From Haplosporangium gracile (taxonomy: Eukaryota > Mortierellomycota > Mortierellomycetes > Mortierellales > Mortierellaceae), in the NCBI GenBank assembly GCA_015499985.1, contig JAAAUF010000972.1, positions 1 to 15,156 on the forward strand: 15,156 nucleotides of DNA, given 5' to 3'. The position numbers and the translations under genes are program-made. Under the pieces are notes generated by a model. It did not search any database. It worked only from the letters and a program-made list of their open reading frames with translations, and had not been told where the DNA came from. This document shows, in pieces, positions 8,482 through 15,156 of the stretch. Each line of letters opens with the position of its first letter. Within the stretch, counting starts at the first letter, position 1.

Positions 8482-8784
8482 ATGAAGTTCACCGCTGTCG
8501 CCGTCCTTGCCTTTGCCGCCGTTGCTTTCGCCGCCCCCGAGGCTAACACTACTACTACCACCGCTGTCCTTGTCCCCACCGGTGCCCCTGGTCACACCAC
8601 CGTCTCCTCCACCGCCACCACTACCGACTCCGTTGTCCCCAAGCCCACTGGCCCCGCCGCCAACACCACCACCACCGGCGGTGCCACTTCCCCCACCGGC
8701 AAGTCTGCTGCCAACACCATGGCCGCCAATGGTGCCATGGTCGCTGCCGCCGGTTTGGCCGCTGCCCTCGCCATGATTGTTTAA
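8482..8784 (+). CDS. Small secreted Thr/Ala-rich GPI-anchored protein
   Basis: An intronless gene of 100 residues. Residues 1-18 are a typical signal peptide (basic Lys2, hydrophobic Ala/Val/Leu core, cleavage near AFAA|PEA). The middle, about 20-70, is rich in Thr, Pro, Ser and Gly with NTT sequons, so it is probably O- and N-glycosylated. The end has Ser/Asn/Ala small residues (around SAANTMAANG) followed by a hydrophobic Ala/Leu/Ile/Val tail that fits a GPI-attachment signal. There are no Cys residues and no enzyme motif. It is likely a plasma-membrane or cell-wall mannoprotein. Codons are almost all C-ending (GCC, ACC, GTC), consistent with strong expression. The ATG at 8482 is chosen because the signal peptide starts there and the context is CAAAATG; a longer upstream frame lacks ATG and overlaps the TATA box. 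The family is not recognised. Confidence 0.85.
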   Translation: MKFTAVAVLAFAAVAFAAPEANTTTTTAVLVPTGAPGHTTVSSTATTTDSVVPKPTGPAANTTTTGGATSPTGKSAANTMAANGAMVAAAGLAAALAMIV

Positions 8785-8982
8785 ATCATTGTGCCTATCA
8801 TCCGGTTACCCATCCTCCCTTATTACTCCCCTCTCCCAGCCCTGGAAAATAATATCTTTTTTTTGAAGAGTCGAGTCTGTTGAAAGCTTTTTGACGCATT
8901 CTTCACTTCCATTTTTTGCTCCTCTTTCCTTGGCCGTTATACACTTTTTGTCGTATCTTAATACACTTTTCCCTTAATCCCT

Positions 8983-8988
8983 AATAAA
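8983..8988 (+). terminator. Candidate polyadenylation signal of the small GPI-protein gene
   Basis: A canonical AATAAA about 200 bases after the TAA stop, in T-rich surroundings, is the best poly(A) signal for the gene ending at 8784. Confidence 0.45.
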
Positions 8989-9549
8989 AAATGAGTGGTT
9001 CATTTTGTTTAACAAGTGGGTCCTATTCAACAAAAATATATGGGTGGTGTTGTATTCTTGATTTCTTTAACGCGTACGCCTCTGTTTGCTAACAACTGAA
9101 AGTGGGATGGGATAGTGAAATCAAAAAAAAAAAAAAAAAAGAGGCGTTAGCCCACCATTGGAAATGGGTGGAAATTACTGGAGATAAATATTTTGTACAG
9201 AAGTATCTACCGTGAATTATACAGCCCAAAGACAAAGATGTGAAAAAATTACGATGGAGAGAGAAAAGAAAAAAATTATTGTCCGCCCGGCCAGGAACAT
9301 ACACCCTCGTTTTTTTAAACCCCTCATTTCGATTGTTCTTTGATGAGTGGGTTGGGTGGCCCATGTCCAGCTGGGCATGTATGAAAAATTAATACCTGTA
9401 AGGAAATTGGGTGGCGCTAAAAGTGGTCAGGGACCTCTATTTCCTATATTTTCTCTATCTGTCCACCCTGCCCGTCGCCTCTTCTAGAAAACAATAAACG
9501 AAAAAAATGATCCACGGTGTTTATTGATGGCAATAAACATGATGAGGTT

Positions 9550-9574
9550 ATTGGCACTAAAAAAGGGGGATTGG
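9550..9574 (-). promoter_or_regulatory. Two tandem CCAAT boxes upstream of the first deacetylase
   Basis: ATTGGC occurs at 9550 and again at 9570, i.e. two CCAAT boxes in the same reverse orientation 20 bases apart (about two helical turns), roughly 365-385 bases before the ATG at 9934. The equal face of the helix would suit cooperative binding by a HAP/NF-Y-type complex. A G-run lies between them. Confidence 0.4.
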
Positions 9575-9933
9575 CGAAAGACGCTATGGCCTTTTAGCTC
9601 GTTTTTAGCTTGTCTAATAATAAAACGGCCCGCGATTCTTTATGGTATTTTTTGTTCATTGTTCCTGGAATTGGACAACTTACAAGCGTTACATGATAAA
9701 TAACAATGACGGTGACTGCAGGGAGGAATGGGTGAGAGAAAGAGGAAAAGAGAATAAAAAGGGCTCCTGAAAGGTTGCTGACTCTTCCTTCTCTGCTTCC
9801 CCTCAAACAATAAGCAAAACAACAATCAAACAAACCCCACCTCGCGTCCTCTCCCGCATTTGCAAACACCTGTCTCGTCTCCAAATCCATCCTATCCGAG
9901 CAACTGGACCATCTCATTTTTACCATCACTACC

Positions 9934-11735
9934 ATGGTGCATATTAATTTTATCACAACTGCGGCCACTATTGCTGTCTCACTCGGCTCTGCATTGACAT
10001 TGGTTTCTGCTCGCATCCCCCTCATCACATCCTCATCCGGTCATGGCTCCCACGCCCTTGAGAAACGACAAGCAGCACCCGCTGCACCAGCGACAGGACC
10101 AAGCTGTAACGCAACCTACGTTCCTGTCGCCGCCGGATCATACCCAGCAATCGACTGTGTCCCCTTCATCCAAGACCCACAAGTCCAGACATGGTTAAAA
10201 CTAGTCGACTTCTCAAAGACTCCTGTCTTTCCCCCTTCCCAAAAGGGAGTCTGCCCTACGGATACGACATCGATTCCCCAGAACCAGTGCTGGTGGACTT
10301 GTCAAAAGTGTGAGGCGCCTGATGATATCACGTCTTGTCCTACTACTGGGACTTGGGGTTTGACCTTTGACGGTAAGGGAGCTGCCTTCGTTTTTCTTGT
10401 TGGTTTTGAGTGATAATCAGGTTAAGAATGATAGGGGAAGATGAGCAGAGGGATGGTCATTGTGTGTTCATAGTGCAGATGTTATTTTGTGATAAACGAA
10501 CTTGCTAATTCGCGTCTAATATCTCGTGACTGTTTGCTCCTAACCTTTCCTCACCATCAACCGAACCGATCTAATTACTGACTGACTAGATGGACCGTCC
10601 CCTGATTCGCCTCGTCTGTACGACAATCTACTCAAACACAACCAAAAGGCAACCCTCTTCATCGTGGGCTCTCGCGCCGTCAGTCTCCCAGCAACCCTAA
10701 AGCGTGCCTACAACGAGGGCCACCAGATCGCCGTCCACACTTGGTCCCACCCCTCGATGACCTCGCTCTCGAATGAGCAGATTGTCGCCGAGTTGAAGTG
10801 GACAGAGAAAGCTATCTTTGACACTATCGGCGTTACACCTATCTATTGGCGTCCACCTTTTGGTAAGCGTTGCGTTTTTCTCTCTGTAGTAGTTCACTTG
10901 ATTACTTTATTTGGCTTTTGTTGACAGTGGAGACTAACAAACTATGTGACGTGGACCTTTTTTTTTCTTCTGCTCTCAACAGGTGATGTCGATGCTCGTG
11001 TCCGCAACATTGCCACTCAACTTGGGTTTAAGACCTCGATCTGGACACAAGACTTCGACACCAACGACGTATGAGCTCCTTTTTTTTTTTGTGTGTACAT
11101 CCGTCCTTGTCTTGTTTTGTTCTTTTTTCATTGCCCGAGCTGTCTCGCCCCACTTTGTTTACGTTGCCACCATTTTTCCCGATGTTTAACCCTTTGTTTG
11201 TTTACGCTTCATTTTTTGCCACCACTCACATGGAAATAGTGGAACATTCCCGCAGGAGTTGCTACGCCCCAATCGGTCGTGGATACTTTCAAGGGTTGGC
11301 TGACCAAGATCCCTTCCATGCCACATGGATTCATTGTCCTCGAACACGATCGTAAGTCATGCAAGAAACCATACATTACGGATAAACAAGCTTTATTTAG
11401 CAAAAGCATTAACTAGCTTTTTTTTCTCCTGTCGATGAAATGATATGATAGTGTTCCCTGAGGAGGTGAATGTGTCGATCAATGGAGTGCTGCCCGTGGC
11501 CTATGCGACTAAAGGTCTGTTGATGCAACCTATTGCTCAGTGTCTCAATGATGGCAAGCCCTACAAGGAAGGTGCTGGTACATTCAAGCTGATGCCTGGA
11601 GGAAGCGGTGGATCGAATGGAACCAACTCTGGCAACAAGAACTCTGCCACAGGATTCGGTGGTGCCCGTGAAGGACAGGGGGTTCTGACAGCTGGTGCCG
11701 TGACATTCCTTATTGCCTTTGTCATGAATCTTTGA
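9934..11735 (+). CDS. GPI-anchored chitin deacetylase (CE4), paralogue 1
   Basis: Five exons, 9934-10372, 10590-10862, 10983-11068, 11240-11351 and 11452-11735, give 397 residues. It should remove acetyl groups from wall chitin to make chitosan, using a metal ion. The order is: signal peptide (about 1-26), short propeptide ending in LEKR|Q (a Kex2 site), a Cys-rich region with CWWTCQKC, then the CE4 domain. CE4 motifs are all present: TFDDGP (144-149, catalytic base and metal-binding Asp), HTWSH (196-200, metal-binding His), WRPPFGD (233-239), DTNDW (263-267) and LEHD (300-303, catalytic His). A Gly/Ser/Asn linker and a hydrophobic end (VTFLIAFVMNL) fit a GPI signal. N-glycosylation sites include CNAT and NVS. 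Exon 1 uses many A-ending codons, unlike the second copy, suggesting lower expression. The intron at 10863-10982 is missing from the paralogue. Confidence 0.93.
10863..10982 (+). other. Intron present only in the first deacetylase
   Basis: A 120-base phase-1 GT-AG intron (donor GTAAGC, acceptor CAACAG) splits the Gly codon of the WRPPFG|D motif. In the second copy the same codons run on without a break (about 13771). The other three introns match in position and phase between the copies, so this one was either lost from copy 2 or gained in copy 1. Confidence 0.85.
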
Positions 11736-12841
11736 AGCTCTATTGGATCTCTTTCATATTTAGAAGACGGATGATAGATGAACGGTTGCCTTTTTTAATT
11801 ATTAATAATACTGCGATTTCATTTTTTGTCAATTATCAGTCACTTGTATAACAAATTTTTCTATTATTGACAAGAATAAGCCGCTTGCTCACAGCTCTAG
11901 TTTGCCTTGATGTATGTGTATGTTTATTTGCCCCCGTCCACCGGATGAACTTTCTGTTGGTCGAGGAAGAGCAGAAACATTAAATCGTAAATTGGGTCCC
12001 TTGTTTAGTGTTTTTCCCTACCCTGCCCTGCTCTGCCTTTGCTATGCCACAAGTGTAGCTGTGGCGCGGGAAACAGTCCTTCTTTTTTTCATCGCATCAG
12101 GATTGAGTAATTGAATATTATCTCTGTAGTCTGACTGAGTCTACAAGTTGAAATAGACGTTGAGCGTCATGCTGTGTGTAAAAATACTCACTTGTCTGTG
12201 CCGTACTATTACAAAAGGAGAAAAAAGAGAGAGTGTGGGTGTGTCTATTTTGTTGGTTGCGTTGTTTTTATTTTTTCCGTTGCTTTTTCCTTTTCGCTTA
12301 AAAGCTAAAAGGAACAAGTGCTCTCGTCCCTCTCTCCACCTCCTTCTCGCACGCGCACATTTATTACATGACAAGAAACTCTATTTTTGAAAATGGAAAG
12401 GGAGAATGGGTGGTTGGACAACATTTGCCTGATTTGTTCGGTTGTGTTCACCCGAGGCACAGTGATGTCGATGCCCTTCTCCTCAACCCCTGCCTCGCTA
12501 TCTCTCCCTGCGGTCTCTGCTGTTCCTCTGCTTGTCATAAATAGCTTTGTCTTTGTGGAAGATCTCGTCGTCTTTTGTCTTTCTTTCTCTTTCCTCTCCG
12601 TTCCTTTATCCGCACACATCTCTCTCTTTTCCTTTCTTTTATCAAGAGAGGCCCTTCCCTGCACTTCAAAGCAAAAAACACACCGCCACCTCCTTTTACA
12701 TTTTTCCTTTATAACGTCCTTCACATCCACCCCATTCCTCTTTCATAACTCTCTCTCTCACACACTCGGACACATTCCTCTTTTACGACTACATCTACCA
12801 CCTTTTGTTTTTTTGAACTCAAGAAAAAATAACATCAAACA
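11736..12841 (+). promoter_or_regulatory. Spacer between the deacetylases; promoter of the second copy
   Basis: No credible gene is seen. The long open frames here are low-complexity products of pyrimidine-rich DNA. The first part holds the 3' end of copy 1, with AATAAT-like signals near 11800-11812 but no canonical AATAAA. A 6-base inverted repeat (GCCACA / TGTGGC, 8-base loop) lies at 12046-12065. From about 12560 the strand turns C/T-rich with a TATA-like element at 12710, and the leader before 12842 is G-poor and ends ATCAAACAATGG. Confidence 0.5.
12710..12715 (+). promoter_or_regulatory. TATA-like element of the second deacetylase
   Basis: TATAAC within CCTTTATAACG lies 132 bases before the ATG at 12842 and is followed by a C/T-rich, G-poor leader. 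The spacing closely resembles that of the TATA box of the small GPI gene (154 bases), which supports it as the core promoter. Confidence 0.45.
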
Positions 12842-14656
12842 ATGGTCAAGATCCTCCCCACTCTTCTGGCTCTCTCCGCCACCCTCTCAGTCGTCCTCGG
12901 CCATAAACACCACGGCCACCACGCCGGTCATGACATCCACAGTCTCGAGAAGCGTGCCACCACTGCTCCCGAGCCCACAGGTTGCCCCGCCTATGCCCCT
13001 GTCGCGGCAGGTGCCTGGCCCACGCTGGACTGTATCCCATACCCTCAAGACCCCCAGGTCGCGGCATGGCTCAAGTTGGTCGATATGACCAAGGTCCCCG
13101 TGTACCCGCTCTCGAACGATGGTGTTTGCCCTCCTGCGGGCACCACTATCCCTGCGGCCCAGTGCTGGTGGACGTGCCAGAAGTGCACTGCCCCTGATGA
13201 TATCACCTTCTGTCCCCAGCCTGAGACTTGGGGCCTGACCTATGATGGTAAGTTGGTATATGTGTATTAGAGTGAGGGTGTTAATGGATAAAAATTGTGT
13301 TGTGTGTGTGTCTCACTCTTCCTGGATAATTTCCGTTGTGTTTTTCATTTTTCATTTTTCATTTTTATTTTTCCGAAAAAAAAAGGGGGGAACAAAGAAA
13401 TGAAAGAATGAATCCAGACACAACATCACTGACCAACTGAATGAATGACTATAATTTTTCCTCCCTTTTCCCCTCCCTTTAACTAATACTAATAATAGAC
13501 GGCCCATCGCCCGACTCGCCTCGTTTGTACGACGACCTCCTGACCCACGGTACCCAGGCAACCCTCTTCATCGTCGGATCCCGCGCCATCAGCTACCCTG
13601 CAACATTGCTGCGCGCCTACAACGCGGGCCACCAGATCGCTATCCACACCTGGTCCCACCCCTCGATGACCTCGCTCTCGAACGAGCAGATTGTCGCCGA
13701 GTTGAAATGGACAGAGAAAGCCATTGTCAGCGTCATTGGTGTCACGCCCATTTACTGGAGACCTCCCTATGGCGATGTCGATAACCGTGTCCGTGCCATT
13801 GCTACCCAGTTGGGCTACAAGACTTCCATCTGGACCGATGGTTTTGATACCAACGATGTACGTTATTCACTTAAAGAGGAAAAAAATGTGTCAGTGTTGC
13901 GATGTGACTGATACCTTTATCAGTGGTAGGATTAAGGAAGGAAGAAAATAATGAAGGATCTACAAATTACTAATTCATCCATCTTCATTTTTCGTTTTTG
14001 GATTTTTTTTCTGCTGCCTCCCTGCCTCTGAATAGTGGAACATTCCTGCAGGAACAGCTACTCCTCAGTCGGTTGTTGCTACCTTCCAGACTTGGATGGC
14101 CAAGATCCCCACCATGCCTAACGGATTCATCGTCCTCGAGCACGATTGTAAGTTTTCTTTTTCAATCTATCATTCCACTCTCTCACTTACTATTTTGTGG
14201 TCCTCAAAAAATAATGTAATAATGAACTGCCACAGTCAGCTAATATACAACTCTCTCTCTCTTCTTACTTTTTTTCCTCTCATCTTCAAAGTGTTCCCTG
14301 CTGAGGTGAACGTGTCGATCGATGGTATCCTCCCCATCGCATACGCAGACAAGTCCCTGAAGATGATGCCCATCGCCCGCTGCATGGGTGACGCCAAGCC
14401 CTACAAGGAGGGTGCCGGCACCTTCTCCCTCGCTGGCTCCCCCGCTGCCGCTGCCTCCTCTTCTGTATCTACTGCTTCGGGCACTCATTCAAGCACCGCT
14501 GCTGTTGGCGGTAGCACCGCCACTGTCGCGGCTGGTGCTAGCACGTCTGGTGGACCCACCGTCCTTAACAACGCTGCGGTCAGTGGATCGGCGTTTTCGG
14601 CGGCTTTGATGATTGGATCTGCCATGGTCTTTGCTGTCCTTCCTGCTGTTCTTTAA
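12842..14656 (+). CDS. GPI-anchored chitin deacetylase (CE4), paralogue 2
   Basis: Four exons, 12842-13247, 13499-13857, 14036-14147 and 14292-14656, give 413 residues. The layout matches paralogue 1: signal peptide (1 to about 20), a propeptide ending SLEKR|A (Kex2 site at 37-38), a Cys-rich region with CWWTCQKC, and the CE4 domain. Motifs are TYDDGP (133-138), HTWSH (185-189), WRPPYGD (222-228), DTNDW (252-256) and LEHD (289-292). The predicted role is secreted, membrane- or wall-bound conversion of chitin to chitosan. The tail is longer and richer in Ser/Ala/Thr than in copy 1, then ends in a hydrophobic GPI signal after LNNAA. The propeptide is unusual in carrying seven His in residues 21-33. 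Codons are strongly C-biased and the core promoter is clearer, so this copy is probably the more strongly expressed. A tandem duplication with copy 1 is evident. Confidence 0.94.
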
Positions 14657-14694
14657 AAAAAAGGGGCTAGTTGACCATATATCATTTAGTTAAA

Positions 14695-14700
14695 AATAAA
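14695..14700 (+). terminator. Candidate polyadenylation signal of the second deacetylase
   Basis: A canonical AATAAA 39 bases after the TAA stop, preceded by an A run, is a well-placed poly(A) signal. Confidence 0.5.
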
Positions 14701-14983
14701 AGCAGATATTTACATTAAAATATTCATGATATTTTTTTTTCCTTCGCTTGTATGGTGCTTAATCATTTTGTCGTTGGTAATTATGCACGAACTGGCGCGC
14801 TTAAAGTCTGATTTCAAAGAACTCATCGATCTGCATATGAGAGGGAGACGGCTGCTTATTTTCGAATGATTACTATAGATGAGCTCTCTCTGGGGACTTT
14901 TTAACTTCCAAAAAAAACCACTTTTTTTAAGCAATTTATTTCTCTAGCGGACAGCAGCATGATGTTCAATACCATAAAAAATC

Positions 14984-15038
14984 ATAAAAAGGACTATCAA
15001 ATTGCGTACGAAAAATAATAAAAATAAAAAGGACTATC
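14984..15038. repeat. Direct repeat of a 15-base motif
   Basis: ATAAAAAGGACTATC occurs at 14984-14998 and again, exactly, at 15024-15038, 40 bases apart. Both lie within 70 bases of the ATG at 15053. They could be paired regulatory or TATA-like elements of the downstream gene, or a small duplication. Confidence 0.7.
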
Positions 15039-15052
15039 TAAAGGAAGATACC

Positions 15053-15156
15053 ATGGCCCCCATTAACTACAGTTCGTATGAGGATCCTAATGCCCGGACG
15101 TCTCTGCGCAACAATCCCTGTCGCTCATCACGACAAAAATGGAAGAAAATACAAGG
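15053..15156 (+). CDS. Possible 5' end of an unidentified gene (partial)
   Basis: An ATG in strong context (ATACCATGGCC) opens a frame that stays open for 34 codons to the window edge. GC content rises sharply at the ATG compared with the AT-rich upstream DNA. The encoded start is polar and becomes basic (SSRQKWKK). No family is recognised, and the - strand is also open for about 28 codons here, so the coding strand is not settled. Confidence 0.4.
   Translation, partial: MAPINYSSYEDPNARTSLRNNPCRSSRQKWKKIQ

Larger units (their letters stand above)
8785..9933 (+). promoter_or_regulatory. Spacer: 3' end of the small gene and promoter of the first deacetylase
   Basis: The first 200 bases are the likely 3' untranslated region of the small GPI gene. 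The middle is AT-rich with an 18-base A run near 9123-9140 and no credible gene. From about 9540 on it is the probable promoter of the deacetylase, with tandem CCAAT boxes at 9550-9574 and an A/C-rich leader from about 9800. No clear TATA box is seen; AATAAAAAG near 9753 is the nearest match. Confidence 0.45.
14657..15052 (+). other. 3' end of the second deacetylase and AT-rich spacer
   Basis: About 400 bases of AT-rich DNA. It contains the poly(A) signal at 14695-14700, a short 28-codon open frame at 14783-14869 without recognisable features, and two direct repeats just before the next possible gene. No RNA gene is seen. Confidence 0.5.

Noticed and set aside
12387..13088. 233-codon frame overlapping the start of the second deacetylase
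   Set aside because: It is a low-complexity promoter and leader frame that enters exon 1 in the wrong phase; the CE4 frame from 12842 is far better supported.
14783..14869. 28-codon + strand frame after the second deacetylase
   Set aside because: It is a plausible-looking amphipathic peptide but short, with no homology that I recognise and no promoter or leader evidence; it might be a gene remnant.

Overview
The window looks like nuclear DNA of an early-diverging filamentous fungus, most likely Mucoromycota and perhaps a Mortierella relative. The signs are compact GT-AG introns of 100-275 bases, C-ending codons in well-expressed genes, long pyrimidine-rich leaders, many poly-A/poly-T runs, and GPI-tailed chitin deacetylases with a Kex2-type propeptide. 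The lineage is inferred from style and gene content; no search was run.

Layout, all genes on the + strand. (1) Bases 1-1906: pyrimidine-rich upstream region and leader. (2) Bases 1907-5342: a five-exon, 821-residue copper-fist transcription factor of the Cuf1/Ace1/Mac1 family. It has an intact N-terminal zinc/DNA-binding module, several downstream Cys clusters, a Met-rich segment, poly-Asn and poly-Gln tracts and an acidic tail. (3) Bases 5343-8320: about 3 kb with no convincing gene. It holds a four-copy tandem repeat of about 115 bases (6331-6790) in alternating A/B form, and a pair of adjacent palindromes (7064-7096). (4) Bases 8482-8784: an intronless 100-residue secreted Thr/Ala-rich GPI protein with a clear TATA box, paired CCAAT boxes and a G-free leader. 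(5) Bases 9934-11735 and 12842-14656: two tandem paralogous chitin deacetylases (carbohydrate esterase family 4) of 397 and 413 residues. Each has a signal peptide, a Kex2 site, all CE4 motifs and a GPI tail. (6) Bases 15053-15156: the start of a possible further gene that runs off the window.

The three secreted products point to cell-wall work: the deacetylases would turn wall chitin into chitosan at the surface, and the small protein is probably a wall or plasma-membrane mannoprotein. The copper regulator may only be a neighbour; control of the wall genes by it is a hypothesis. No CRISPR, rRNA, tRNA or intact transposon was seen. The best second-look items are the multi-cluster metal-binding architecture of the copper regulator (with Tyr in place of the usual His), the His-rich removable propeptide of the second deacetylase, intron loss and probable gene conversion between the deacetylases, and the higher-order tandem repeat.
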